Below are positions 1 to 12,762 of a stretch of 64,000 bases of DNA, piece after piece. The DNA lies in NCBI GenBank assembly GCA_028718375.1, contig JAQULZ010000002.1, positions 1 to 64,000 on the forward strand, read 5' to 3'. Every line of letters begins with the position of its first letter. The stretch's first letter is position 1. The notes below the pieces were generated by a model, which did no database searches, was not told the DNA's origin, and saw only the letters and a program-made list of their open reading frames with translations. Position numbers and translations under genes: made by a program. The stretch comes from Victivallaceae bacterium (lineage in GTDB: Bacteria > Verrucomicrobiota > Lentisphaeria > Victivallales > Victivallaceae).

Positions 1-309
1 ACCAAAAAAACGATGAAGTTTGCAAAAAAATGCAAATATTGCAGAATAAAAATCGCTGTGGTTATCACTTTGACTTGTCAACGGCAATGGGAAACTCCGA
101 AATCAGGAGTTTTCGGTCAAGCACTAGATAGGAAATTGCGAAATATAATCCATCCGCGAAAATAGAAAAATCCAGCCGGGTGTATTCCAAGGGAAACTTT
201 TCGTGTATTTCGTGGTAGATAAAAAATCTCCGGCAGGATTGGTAAATTCCGGGATTCGGGTTACTATATAGCTTTGATTCGGACAATGAAATAATACGGG
301 AGCCCCTGG

Positions 310-1623
310 ATGGATAATAATAAAGACGCGGTATTGATGGATAAAATCGTTTCACTGGCAAAACGCCGCGGGTTCATTTTCCAGAGTTCGGAAATTTACG
401 GCGGGATCAACGGTTTTTGGGACTATGGTCCCTACGGGGTTCGGATGAAACGGGCGATCGAACAGCTCTGGTGGCGCGAAATGGTCGAAACCCGCGACAA
501 CGTTGAAGGACTCGATTCGACCATCATCTGCCATCCGCAGGTCTGGAAGGCTTCCGGCCATCTCGACCAGTTCAGCGACCTGATGTGCGACTGCCGCGAC
601 TGCAAAGCCCGGCACCGGGTCGATATGATGGAAGACCCGAAAATCTGTTCCAACTGCGGCGGCGGCAATTTGACCGAACCGCGCGAGTTCAATTTAATGA
701 TGAAAACCTTTGTCGGCCCGGTTTTCGATGATGAACATACCGCGTATCTGCGCGCCGAGACCTGCCAGCCGATTTTCGTGGATTTCCATAACGTGCGCGT
801 GGCCTCCCGCCAGAAACTGCCGTTCGGCATCGCCCAGATCGGCAAAGCGTTCCGCAATGAGGTCAACCCGCGCAACTTCATTTTCCGGTCGCGCGAATTC
901 ACCCAGATGGAAATGGAATTTTTCTGCGATGAGGCCGAGGGCATGAAGTGGTTCGAATACTGGAAGGAGCAGCGGATCCGCTATTACCGGGAAAAACTCG
1001 GTTTCGGGGACGATTTCATGCGCGTTTATGAACATGAGAAGCTGGCCCATTACGCCCGGGCGGCGATTGACCTCGAAGTCAGATTCCCGTTCGGCTGGGG
1101 AGAACTCGAAGGCATCCATCACCGCGGTACCTGGGACATGTCCCGGCATCAGGAATTTTCCGGTAAGGAACAGCATTATATCGACCACGACGGCCAGCGC
1201 AAAATAATGCCGACCGTCATTGAAACTTCCGTTGGCCTCGATCGTACCTTCCTCGCTCTGCTCGGCAAAGCCTACGCCGAGGAGCCGGTCGAAAATGAGG
1301 AAATCCGCACCGTACTGCGGTTCCCGGCCGTAATCGCTCCGGTCCAGTTGGGGGTACTGCCGTTATCCAAAAAACTTTCCGGACAGGCCGGAGAGCTTTA
1401 CCATAAGCTCAACCGCTATTTCCGCTGCGAATTCGACGAAACCGGCAGCATCGGCAAGCGTTACCGCCGCCAGGATGAAATCGGCACGCCGTTCTGCCTT
1501 ACCTTTGACTTCGATTCCCTCGAAGACAATGCCGTAACCATCCGGGACCGGGATTCAATGCGGCAGGACCGCGTTCCGGTGGCGGAATTGCGCGACTATC
1601 TGGAAAGCCGGATTGACGGATAA
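310..1623 (+). CDS. glyS: Glycyl-tRNA synthetase, homodimeric class II type
   Basis: ORF protein MDKIVSLAKRRGFIFQSSEIYGGINGFWDYGPYGVRMKRAIEQLWW... with typical GlyRS motifs; actual start may be 340. Confidence 0.96.
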   Translation: MDNNKDAVLMDKIVSLAKRRGFIFQSSEIYGGINGFWDYGPYGVRMKRAIEQLWWREMVETRDNVEGLDSTIICHPQVWKASGHLDQFSDLMCDCRDCKARHRVDMMEDPKICSNCGGGNLTEPREFNLMMKTFVGPVFDDEHTAYLRAETCQPIFVDFHNVRVASRQKLPFGIAQIGKAFRNEVNPRNFIFRSREFTQMEMEFFCDEAEGMKWFEYWKEQRIRYYREKLGFGDDFMRVYEHEKLAHYARAAIDLEVRFPFGWGELEGIHHRGTWDMSRHQEFSGKEQHYIDHDGQRKIMPTVIETSVGLDRTFLALLGKAYAEEPVENEEIRTVLRFPAVIAPVQLGVLPLSKKLSGQAGELYHKLNRYFRCEFDETGSIGKRYRRQDEIGTPFCLTFDFDSLEDNAVTIRDRDSMRQDRVPVAELRDYLESRIDG

Positions 1624-1633
1624 TTTTAAAATT

Positions 1634-1943
1634 ATACCAAGTTGCAATATTACTATATCTGGTTCTTCGACGGCTTATGACATAAGTCGGAACCCCGCTT
1701 TTGTCCAGTTCCAAAACTGCATAAACCGTTCGCTTCCGCTCTCTGTTTATAAGTTTTTCCACTTGACCAAAACGAGAACCCGACCGGCAGGGACTTTGCT
1801 TTCAGGGAAAAACAAACGGTTTGTTTTCCCTGAAACATACGGATTCCCTGTTCTGTGGAGTCATACCGTCAAGTCAAAAATTGTATAAATTCCCGAAGGG
1901 GCGCGGCATAGCCGTATTATGCCAAATTTTTGCAACTTGGTAT
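1634..1943. repeat. MITE-like structured non-coding element with 14-bp perfect terminal inverted repeats
   Basis: ATACCAAGTTGCAA (1634-1647) and TTGCAACTTGGTAT (1930-1943) are perfect inverted repeats; internal hairpin TTTCAGGGAAAAACAAACGGTTTGTTTTCCCTGAAA (1800-1835). Confidence 0.6.
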
Positions 1944-1948
1944 TATGA

Positions 1949-2188
1949 CTATTTTTTGAACAGGATGCACATGGCGTTGCAGCGCGGGCAGCGGGTCAGG
2001 TGGGCATGCTCGTCTTTTACCAGGAATGAATAATGGCAGGAATGGCAGCGGAACAACCGGTTATTGCTGATGCTCCAGTCGTGTTTTTTTATCCGCCGGA
2101 GTTCGCGGACCCACAGCACGGCGATCGTTATCAGCCACAGGAACAGATATATCAATAAACCGGTGGTAAGATGACTGATGCCGATCAT
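1949..2188 (-). CDS. Small membrane protein with C-terminal zinc ribbon (CxxC...CxxC)
   Basis: N-terminal hydrophobic segment, then FRCHSCHYSFLVKDEHAHLTRCPRCNAMC; start chosen at MIGISH. Confidence 0.6.
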   Translation of the reverse strand: MIGISHLTTGLLIYLFLWLITIAVLWVRELRRIKKHDWSISNNRLFRCHSCHYSFLVKDEHAHLTRCPRCNAMCILFKK

Positions 2189-2955
2189 TCCGCCGCCTCG
2201 CTGCGCCATTGAATGTTGAGCCGGGAATCCCGGCAATCCGGCGCCACTGTTTCCAGATGCAGCATCAGTTCCCGCATTACCGCCAGGTCGAGATTGCGGT
2301 TGCCGGAGGAAGTAATGAGCGTAACGCGCGGCAGCAGTTTGATCTTTCCCCAGCGAAAATCAACGGTTATCGGTTTCACTCCGGCTTGCTCCGCCTGTTC
2401 CACCAGAGCCGGCGGCAAAGTCAGTTTAAGGGGTTTACCCCCGCTGGTGATCAAAGGATATGCCGGCGGCGGCGAACCGGACAGTAAGACCGCGGCTTTT
2501 ACGGCTGCCGGCATTCGTCCCAGGTTATGAAAGATGAACCCCTGGGCCGGCTCGTTTTCCGGCGCCTGGTGCAGCGGCAAATTCTCGAATTTTTCCGGAA
2601 CGCTTGCCGGAGCTTCCGGTATGACCGGCCGGTAATTCAAATCCGGCTGCGCCCGGCGGAAGTTAACCTGCGGATTCAGTTGATTATAACCGTATTTGGC
2701 GTTGGGCGCGGCGATCAGAGTGGGATCGTGATATTCCAGCCAATTCAGCAATTCCCGTCTTTTTTCGGGGGGCTGGTTGCCCAGATTGAGAAAAAAGACT
2801 CCCGCGGTACGGGTGTTGTTATATACTTTTTCCGCGGGGGTATAGGCAAACAGCCCCACCAGCAGGCCGTGAATCGCTAACGCCAGTATCACCGCGGCAA
2901 AAAATATCCGGCGCGCAGCGCGGATTTTTTTTTTAATTTTTGGGTTCGTCGGCAT
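2185..2955 (-). CDS. Hypothetical single-TM proline-rich protein in the TolA/TonB position of an ExbB-ExbD operon
   Basis: N-terminal TM (IFFAAVILALAIHGLLVGLFA), overlaps ExbD gene; TonB/TolA-like role inferred from position only. Confidence 0.55.
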   Translation of the reverse strand: MPTNPKIKKKIRAARRIFFAAVILALAIHGLLVGLFAYTPAEKVYNNTRTAGVFFLNLGNQPPEKRRELLNWLEYHDPTLIAAPNAKYGYNQLNPQVNFRRAQPDLNYRPVIPEAPASVPEKFENLPLHQAPENEPAQGFIFHNLGRMPAAVKAAVLLSGSPPPAYPLITSGGKPLKLTLPPALVEQAEQAGVKPITVDFRWGKIKLLPRVTLITSSGNRNLDLAVMRELMLHLETVAPDCRDSRLNIQWRSEAAE

Positions 2956-3406
2956 CGAATTCCGTTTCTTCCTGTTGCTGTTGCGGGGTGGTCGCAATGA
3001 TGGCGGCGACATTGGCGTTTTCAGCCAGGGCCATGAGTTTGGCTACCACTCCGAAAGGGATTAAGCGGTCGGCGCGGATAATCACGGTGCCGGAAGCGGA
3101 AAAATTCCGGACTTCGGCCAGCCGCTGTTTGAGCTGTTCCCAGGTAACCTCTTTTTCATTAAAGTAAATCAGGTATTTGTTTTCGCCGTGCGCCAGGGTA
3201 ATGACGGATTTCTCGATTCCGAGGTTTTTGGTCGTCGCGGTCTGGGGCAGGTTGACCTTCACCCCGGAGACCTGAACGAACGAGCTGCCGATCATGAAGA
3301 AAATCAACAGGAGAAACAGCACATCGACCATCGGCGTCAAATCCGGACGCCCGCTGAGCGGAGTGAGTCTCGATTTAAAACTGCGCGCATAGGAAGTGGA
3401 CTTCAT
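2933..3406 (-). CDS. ExbD/TolR family biopolymer transport protein
   Basis: LTPMVDVLFLLLIFFMIGSSFVQVSGVKVNLPQ is characteristic of ExbD/TolR. Confidence 0.93.
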   Translation of the reverse strand: MKSTSYARSFKSRLTPLSGRPDLTPMVDVLFLLLIFFMIGSSFVQVSGVKVNLPQTATTKNLGIEKSVITLAHGENKYLIYFNEKEVTWEQLKQRLAEVRNFSASGTVIIRADRLIPFGVVAKLMALAENANVAAIIATTPQQQQEETEFDADEPKN

Positions 3407-4056
3407 GCTTCCTCCGCAATCTCGCTTTTTTCTCTGGAAACGGGACCGTGGTGTTTGAAGAAATGAGTTATTTCGGAAGCCGCCTTTTCCATGTCCAGAA
3501 CGATTGAGTTCAGCCGGGCAACCAGATAATTATAACCGAGGTAACAGGGAATGGCCACGCACAAACCCGCCGCAGTTGTAATCAGCGCCATACTGATGCT
3601 TTTCGACAGATCGGCGGCCGAAAGATAGACGTTCTTGTCATGGATGACTTCAAAAGCGACCATCATGCCGAGCACCGTTCCGAGCAGTCCCAGCAGCGGC
3701 GCCACGTAACCGATGGAAGCCAGAACGTTCAGATGTCGTTCCAGCCGCGGTATTTCCACCAGGTTGCTGTCCTTGATCACCTGTTTGAGATCGGCGCTGC
3801 CGCGCTCGTAAGCCAGGATCGCCGCGGCCAGAATCCGGGCGGCCGGGCCCGGCGTATTGTCGCAAAGGCTGATTGCCTCGATGAACCCGCCGCGTTTGAG
3901 TACGTTGAGCACCCCTTTGATCAGTTCCTTGACATTAATCTGGTCGCGGTGAAACTGAAACCATTTTTCAATAAAGACGATCATCGCCACCAGGCTGCAC
4001 AAAAGAATCGGCCACATTACCGGGCCGCCGTCGGTCATCAGTTTTACAAATAACAT
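3403..4056 (-). CDS. MotA/TolQ/ExbB family proton channel protein
   Basis: APLLGLLGTVLGMMVAFEVI...ALITTAAGLCVAIPCYLGYNYL. Confidence 0.94.
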   Translation of the reverse strand: MLFVKLMTDGGPVMWPILLCSLVAMIVFIEKWFQFHRDQINVKELIKGVLNVLKRGGFIEAISLCDNTPGPAARILAAAILAYERGSADLKQVIKDSNLVEIPRLERHLNVLASIGYVAPLLGLLGTVLGMMVAFEVIHDKNVYLSAADLSKSISMALITTAAGLCVAIPCYLGYNYLVARLNSIVLDMEKAASEITHFFKHHGPVSREKSEIAEEA

Positions 4057-4065
4057 GATCCGTCC

Positions 4066-6594
4066 TCAATTTTCCGTGTCTTCGAGACTGTATTTGGTTT
4101 GGATATTCCGGATGAAACCGTCGAAATCCTCGCCGGTTTTCAATTTCATTTTCTTCAGCAGCCGATATACCCGGATTGCTTCCCGCGCGGCTTCCGGTGT
4201 GTTCATCTTCAGATACATCAGGATGGCCGCGTCGGCGGCTTTGGCTACCCATACCGGCTTTGCCTTAAGTCCCTTTTCCTGATCGACCTGATAATCATAG
4301 AGCAGCTCATTATACAGATCAAGAGCGTCATTTTCATTGTTGAGCAGTTCGTAACAGCGTCCGAGTTTGTATTTGGTCTGGTTGCGGATCGACGGGGACA
4401 AGGCCTTCCCGTCCAGCAGTTTTTTATACCCCTGGGCGGCTTTTTTCAGCAGTTTCAGGTCGAAGGTGGTGTTGTAAAGACTGTAATTGCAGTCGGCCAT
4501 GCGGCCGAGGCAGGCGATTTCAAAATCGGATTCGGGACATAAACGCGCCGCCCGCCGGTAATAAAGTTCCGCCAGGGCGTAATTGCCTTCCCTGGAGGCG
4601 ATGTCGCCGGCCAGGAACAGCGCATTGGTATTGAGGTTGTCCTGAGGATATTTCCGGAACAGTTCTTCGAGGTCTTGCAGGGCCTCCCGGGATTTGCCGG
4701 CGCGGAACCGCACCAGCGCGCCGTCATACAGTAACTGGGCGGAGATCTCCGGCTTGGCGGCATATTTTTTCAGCATTTCCCGAATCCAGTTTTCCGCCTG
4801 CTCATATCGGCCGCGGTTGCGCAGGCAGTCGATGAACCAGAATTCCACGGCGAGACAATAATCGGAGTCAGGGTAGTCCCGTTCCATCAGCCGGATGAAT
4901 TTTTCCATTTCGTCCTGCTTCCCGAGCTGGTAGCAGGCCATGACGGTTTTATACAGGGCGTTCGGGGTATATTCGTTTTTGGGGTACTGCGCCGGGAAGT
5001 TCTTTAACCGGTCTACGACTTCGGTGTATTTCCTCTGGGCAAACAGGATTTTTCCGGCGGCGAACAGGGCTGCCGGGGTGAATTCACTTTGCGGGTGAAG
5101 TTTGGCGAAGAGCAGATAATTTTTCAGGGCGGCGTCGGTCTGGCCGAGTTTTTCCTGGCAATAGGCCAGATAATATTGCCCGGTGGCGGCGAATACCCGG
5201 TTCGTTTTATCCTGGCCCAGACGGGCGGCTATGTACCGGGCTTTTTCGTAATGCTTCAAGTGCAGTTGGGAGAGCAGAGCCCAGTAGGCGGCGCGGTTCT
5301 GCCAGGGGGATTGTTCCGCCATCGCTTCCCCGAAAGCCAGGGCCGCTTCGGCAAAATTTTTATTTTTGTAGTACACCTGTCCCTGTAAATATTTGCCTTC
5401 CATCCTTTCGGCCGTGTTGACGGCGGTCTGGTAGATTATCGACAGCATCCGGATGGCTTTGTTCATATCATTGTTGAGCTCGTAAATCAGTGCGGCTTCC
5501 CGGGCGACGGTGATGCGCTGAGCCGGCGTCAGCCGGGGTTCCTTGAGCATGGCGGTATAGACGGCGAGCGCTTCGGAAAACTGTTTCTCCGCCGCCATCA
5601 GGCGGGCGCATTGGAGCTGGACGTTCAGAGTTTTGGGATCATCATAATAAATCTGGATATATTTCAGGGCGGTTCTGATGGCCTGGCTGTTCTGTTTGGT
5701 TTTGACGTAAGTGTTGATGAGCAGCAGCAGACTGTCCCGGCGTTCCCGTTCATCCGGGGCGAACCGGAAAGCGTCGTGCAGGAACATTACGGCGTCGGCC
5801 GGATTGTCGTTTTTCAGGAAGTGCTTTACCGCAATTTGAGTAATTTTGTACACCAGCGGATTGGGTCCCGGCTCAATATCCTTGATGACGCCCGCGTAAG
5901 TCTGCCGCAATTCGGAAAATTTTTTTTCCTTGATCATTTGCAGCAGAAAAAGCAGCTTCACTTCGAAGTAACCGGGATTACCGCTGAACCGTTTGCTTTC
6001 GGCGAAAAGTTTTCTGCTCTTTATCAGCTCTTCCCCCATGATCAGGCAGTATAATTTCTGGAGGAAAGCGGTGAATTCCCAGGACGTGCCTTTTGCCTGC
6101 AATTCCAGCGCGGCATAGACTTTGGCCGCTTCCCGCCAATGTTCCTGCCGTCTCAGGCTGAGTCCCAGGGTGGAGAGCATCTGGAAATGCAGATCCCCTT
6201 TTTCGGGCTGTTCCTTCAAACTGGAACGCAGTAAGGTTTCGGCATCCCCGTACCGGCGCTCCAGCATCAGGATACCGGCCCGGTAAAGCACTTTCAGCTT
6301 ATTGTCGTCAAAAGGAAAGGCTTTGGTGAAAGCGGCGAGTTCGCGTTTGGCCTCGGGCACATCCGAAGCGCTGATATAGGCGGCGAGCAGCCGGATATAG
6401 GCGTCCCGCAAGCTGTTCCGGTCTTTTCCCGCAGCCGATTTGTACTCCTCGTAAAACCCGACCGCCCGTTTGTAATCGCGGGCCTTGAGCGCGGCGTCGC
6501 CCAGTGCCCGCAGCCGCGCCGCGTCTTCGGCGTCCAGGCCGTTGCAGAAACCGCATAACAATAACCCGGCAATGGTCTTAACCGCAGTTTTCAT
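4066..6594 (-). CDS. Large TPR-repeat secreted protein
   Basis: 842 aa; signal-peptide-like N-terminus and numerous TPR-like repeats. Confidence 0.85.
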   Translation of the reverse strand: MKTAVKTIAGLLLCGFCNGLDAEDAARLRALGDAALKARDYKRAVGFYEEYKSAAGKDRNSLRDAYIRLLAAYISASDVPEAKRELAAFTKAFPFDDNKLKVLYRAGILMLERRYGDAETLLRSSLKEQPEKGDLHFQMLSTLGLSLRRQEHWREAAKVYAALELQAKGTSWEFTAFLQKLYCLIMGEELIKSRKLFAESKRFSGNPGYFEVKLLFLLQMIKEKKFSELRQTYAGVIKDIEPGPNPLVYKITQIAVKHFLKNDNPADAVMFLHDAFRFAPDERERRDSLLLLINTYVKTKQNSQAIRTALKYIQIYYDDPKTLNVQLQCARLMAAEKQFSEALAVYTAMLKEPRLTPAQRITVAREAALIYELNNDMNKAIRMLSIIYQTAVNTAERMEGKYLQGQVYYKNKNFAEAALAFGEAMAEQSPWQNRAAYWALLSQLHLKHYEKARYIAARLGQDKTNRVFAATGQYYLAYCQEKLGQTDAALKNYLLFAKLHPQSEFTPAALFAAGKILFAQRKYTEVVDRLKNFPAQYPKNEYTPNALYKTVMACYQLGKQDEMEKFIRLMERDYPDSDYCLAVEFWFIDCLRNRGRYEQAENWIREMLKKYAAKPEISAQLLYDGALVRFRAGKSREALQDLEELFRKYPQDNLNTNALFLAGDIASREGNYALAELYYRRAARLCPESDFEIACLGRMADCNYSLYNTTFDLKLLKKAAQGYKKLLDGKALSPSIRNQTKYKLGRCYELLNNENDALDLYNELLYDYQVDQEKGLKAKPVWVAKAADAAILMYLKMNTPEAAREAIRVYRLLKKMKLKTGEDFDGFIRNIQTKYSLEDTEN

Positions 6595-7679
6595 ACTTCA
6601 TTACTCGTTTCCATATCGTCTTCATCCGCAGCGGAAGTTTTGATTACGGGATTGACTTTCGACCTGATCGCCTGGAGTATTCGTTCCTGGAGTTCGACGC
6701 TGTCCTGCAACAATATTTTGGTGGCTTCACGCCCCTGACCGAGCTGTTCGTCGTTAAATGAGAACCAGGAGCCGCGTTTTTCGATGATGTCGTTGTCCAG
6801 CGCGACGTCAAGGATGGAACCGGCGCGGGAAATGCCTTCGGAATAGATGATGTCGAATTCGGCGCTTTTGAACGGCGGCGCCAGCTTGTTTTTGATGACC
6901 TTGACCCGGGTGCGGTTGCCCAGCACCTCGCCGGCCGCGTTTTTAATCTGACTGATCCGGCGGATATCCATGCGGATCGAGGAATAGAATTTCAACGCGT
7001 TGCCGCCGGTAGTAGTTTCCGGGTTGCCGAACATCACGCCGATTTTCATTCGGATCTGGTTGGTGAAAATGATACAGGTACGGCTGCGGTTGGCGGCTCC
7101 GGCCAGTTTGCGCAGCGCCTGAGACATCAGCCGCGCCTGCAATCCCATATGGGAGTCGCCCATCTGGCCTTCCAGTTCGGCGCGCGGAATCAGTGCCGCG
7201 ACTGAATCGATCACCAGCACGTCCACGGCATTGCTGCGCACCAGCGTATCGGTGATGTTCAGGGCGTCTTCCCCGCAATCCGGCTGGGAAATCAGCAGTT
7301 TATCAGTATCGACGCCGATTTTCCGGGCGTAAACCGGATCAACGGCATGTTCCGCGTCGATAATCGCGGCGGTGCCGTTGGCGCGCTGGGCGTTGGCGAT
7401 TACATGCAGGCATAAGGTGGTTTTCCCGGAAGATTCGGGGCCGAAAATCTCGATGATCCGGCCGCGCGGCAGACCGCCGATTCCCAAAGCGATGTCCAGC
7501 CCCAGAGCTCCGGTGCTGATGGTCGGCACATCCGCATACATCCGGCTGTCGTCGCCGAGCCGCATGATGGCGCCTTTGCCGTAGGTTTTCTCTATCTGAT
7601 TCAGAGCGAGCTCCAGATCCCGGCTGCGGTCTGCGTCTTTGTCCCATTCCTTCAGCGGCGATTTTCTTTCTTTTGCCAT
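6591..7679 (-). CDS. recA: Recombinase RecA
   Basis: [19 protein letters not shown] Walker [25 protein letters not shown]; start MAKERK at 7679. Confidence 0.98.
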   Translation of the reverse strand: MAKERKSPLKEWDKDADRSRDLELALNQIEKTYGKGAIMRLGDDSRMYADVPTISTGALGLDIALGIGGLPRGRIIEIFGPESSGKTTLCLHVIANAQRANGTAAIIDAEHAVDPVYARKIGVDTDKLLISQPDCGEDALNITDTLVRSNAVDVLVIDSVAALIPRAELEGQMGDSHMGLQARLMSQALRKLAGAANRSRTCIIFTNQIRMKIGVMFGNPETTTGGNALKFYSSIRMDIRRISQIKNAAGEVLGNRTRVKVIKNKLAPPFKSAEFDIIYSEGISRAGSILDVALDNDIIEKRGSWFSFNDEQLGQGREATKILLQDSVELQERILQAIRSKVNPVIKTSAADEDDMETSNEV

Positions 7680-7723
7680 TTTACTGTTCCCCTTTTCGGT
7701 TTCGCCGGTTTCAGCGTAATGAT

Positions 7724-10255
<2,532 letters not shown>

Positions 10256-10372
10256 TTATCCGTTACCTTGATAAGGTACTGCATATCCGGCTTTTTACAA
10301 GCCGAAGAACCGGTATCCGCGGGCTTATTTCACGAAAAATGTTTTCGAATTTCCGGCTCCGCCGGAAAGCGG

Positions 10373-10783
10373 TTAAGGCGGCGCCAGGAAATTAAACGGC
10401 GGATACGGAATATTGCGCAGTATCCCGTACAGCAGTACTACTGCCAGCAGCATCACCGCCGCCCGAAGGCGGATTCGCGGCGGCGGCAGTTTCCCGCCAA
10501 AAACTTCCGCAATCCAGGTCAGCAGCCAGTATCCGGCGAGCGGGAGACAAGAGACCAGCAGCGGATTAAGTCTGAAGGCGGCGGCGAAATCGCCGTAGGC
10601 CAGCCGGGTCAGAGCCCGTCCGGCGCCGCAGGCCGGACAATAATAACCGAACCATTTATGGCTCAGGCAGACCGGATAAAATCCCGTTTCACCGGCCGGG
10701 AAAGCGCGCAGCCAGGCGATTCCTCCGAGGATGATTACGCTGAATACGGCAATTTTAATTCCGGCCCGGGTTTTATTATTCAT
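10373..10783 (-). CDS. DUF2752 family membrane protein
   Basis: GYYCPACGAGRALTRLAYGDFAAAFRLNPL motif. Confidence 0.8.
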   Translation of the reverse strand: MNNKTRAGIKIAVFSVIILGGIAWLRAFPAGETGFYPVCLSHKWFGYYCPACGAGRALTRLAYGDFAAAFRLNPLLVSCLPLAGYWLLTWIAEVFGGKLPPPRIRLRAAVMLLAVVLLYGILRNIPYPPFNFLAPP

Positions 10784-10930
10784 TTTCAGCTTCCGGCGGT
10801 GAAAATAACGGAAATCCATCCCAATCCGGCTTGAATAAACCGGGAAAGGGTTTTCATTAACTATTTAATAGCATGCCGTGAGGACAAATTCCACTGCGGC
10901 AACCGATTTTAACTGATTCCCGGCCGATCT

Positions 10931-11527
10931 ATGCTTGATAAACCGGAAGACAAATATATTTCGATCCTGACCGGCGATTACTGCCGCCTGGATGACCGCT
11001 TCACTCTGACCGGCAAGACCATCGAACTGGATCTGGGCTGCGGCAAAGGTTCGTTCTCGACCCGATTGGCGGAACGCTGCCCGGAACGGCTGATTTTCGC
11101 CGCGGACGTGATGATCGGCCGGCTGCGCAAACTTCAGAAGCGCAATGCGCGCGCCGGGATCGCCAATGTCCGCCCGCTGCGGGTGGAGGCCGCGCAACTG
11201 GTGGCGATGATTCCGGACCGGACGCTGACCCGGCTGCATATCTTGTGTCCCGATCCCTGGCCGAAGGAACGCCACCGCGCCCACCGGCTGTTGAGTTCGG
11301 AGTTTGTCGGTCAGCTGCACCGGGTACTTAAACCCGGCGGACACTTTCATTTTTCGACCGATGACCCGGCTTATTATGAGGCGGTGCGGCGGATCGTCTC
11401 CGGCAGCGGACTGTTCCGGAAGCAGTCGAAACTGCCGGCGGAGCTGGCGGCGATCAGCAGCGATTTCGAGTTGCGCTGGAATGAACAGGGTAAAACCGTC
11501 CGCCATTTGCTGTGGGCGGCCCGCTGA
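10931..11527 (+). CDS. trmB: tRNA (guanine(46)-N7)-methyltransferase
   Basis: ELDLGCGKGSFS...LHILCPDPWPKERHRAHRLL...GGHFHFSTDD. Confidence 0.95.
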   Translation: MLDKPEDKYISILTGDYCRLDDRFTLTGKTIELDLGCGKGSFSTRLAERCPERLIFAADVMIGRLRKLQKRNARAGIANVRPLRVEAAQLVAMIPDRTLTRLHILCPDPWPKERHRAHRLLSSEFVGQLHRVLKPGGHFHFSTDDPAYYEAVRRIVSGSGLFRKQSKLPAELAAISSDFELRWNEQGKTVRHLLWAAR

Positions 11528-11666
11528 ACCGTCGCCCGGCAATTATTAATTAACGCCGAATTACTTGAAAGAATGCCGGAACGTGGTATCTTTACCGATA
11601 TGGTTTGGTTTAAGCTGAAACGCAGAAATATTTATAACCTGAACATTGTGCATCTGAAAATTTGTC

Positions 11667-12752
11667 ATGAAAAATTTACTCACAGCGCTGGTCATTTCCG
11701 TTATTTTCTGGCTGGTATCGGGGCCCGAGGCTCGGGCGGCGGAATATAACGTCAGCATCAAAGTTTTTTCCGGCGAAAAAAGCATCCCGCGGCAGCCGTT
11801 CAGTTATTATATCGACTTCAACCGGGAAATCAGCCCGGCTTCGGTGAAAATGACGATTACCGGTAAAAAGACGGAAATTCCCGTTTATATTCTGCCGGTA
11901 GCCAAATACCGGGCGAAAATCTACTTCATGCCTCCCCGCGACATGGATGAGGACAGCGAAAGCGATTATGTATTGAGTTTCGCAAGCGGGGAATGGACTG
12001 ACCGGCCTTGCGGCGATGCCGCTTTCGGCAAGACGCTGGTCATCAATCCCAATCTGATTCCGAATTACAGTTTTGAACAGGTCGAAAAGGCGGCAGACCG
12101 GTTTCTGACCTGGACCGGTAAAGTCAGTGTCAACCACTGGACTTTGCAGGATTTCGGCCGGGAGTTCATTGCGTTTAATGACCTGAAATCGACTTGCCGC
12201 GTATCGACCAAAGAGGCTTTCCACGGCGTCCGCAGTCTTTGCTTTACCAATGGCAAACTGCGTAAAATCATTACCGGCGGGCAGGAAAGGGAAGTACTCG
12301 TTTCCGGTTCTGCCAGCCTGACCGGCTACCTTCCCCTGAAACCCGATACCGCCTATAAATTGTGTTTTTTCGTCAAAATAACCACTCGGGTCGATAACAG
12401 CATGAATTTTCAGGGTGTCGGCGTTTCGCTGACTTTTCTGGACGGGGACGGCAAGCCGGTCAGCAACAAGGCCTTGTTCAGCGCCCTTTATTCGATCAAT
12501 GCTCTGCCCCCTGAAAATTACCTTAACCGCTGGGTATACGTGGAAGCGTGCGATGTTTCAACTCCGGATACCCGTTTCGGACATCTCGGCATCGCCGAAA
12601 AAATTTCCGGTGTGACTTATATCGATATGCTTGAACTTCGGGAAATCAGAAACTGCAACCAGCCGGAAATCATCGTCGGTAAGATCGTCGATCTCACTCC
12701 GAAAAAACCGGAACCGGTACTGAGACGGGCCGACGGCACGCCGTTAAAATAA
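11667..12752 (+). CDS. Secreted hypothetical protein with carbohydrate-binding-like fold features
   Basis: Signal peptide, then beta-rich sequence (NLIPNYSFEQVEKA...); family not identified. Confidence 0.6.
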   Translation: MKNLLTALVISVIFWLVSGPEARAAEYNVSIKVFSGEKSIPRQPFSYYIDFNREISPASVKMTITGKKTEIPVYILPVAKYRAKIYFMPPRDMDEDSESDYVLSFASGEWTDRPCGDAAFGKTLVINPNLIPNYSFEQVEKAADRFLTWTGKVSVNHWTLQDFGREFIAFNDLKSTCRVSTKEAFHGVRSLCFTNGKLRKIITGGQEREVLVSGSASLTGYLPLKPDTAYKLCFFVKITTRVDNSMNFQGVGVSLTFLDGDGKPVSNKALFSALYSINALPPENYLNRWVYVEACDVSTPDTRFGHLGIAEKISGVTYIDMLELREIRNCNQPEIIVGKIVDLTPKKPEPVLRRADGTPLK

Positions 12753-12762
12753 GCCGCCGGAC

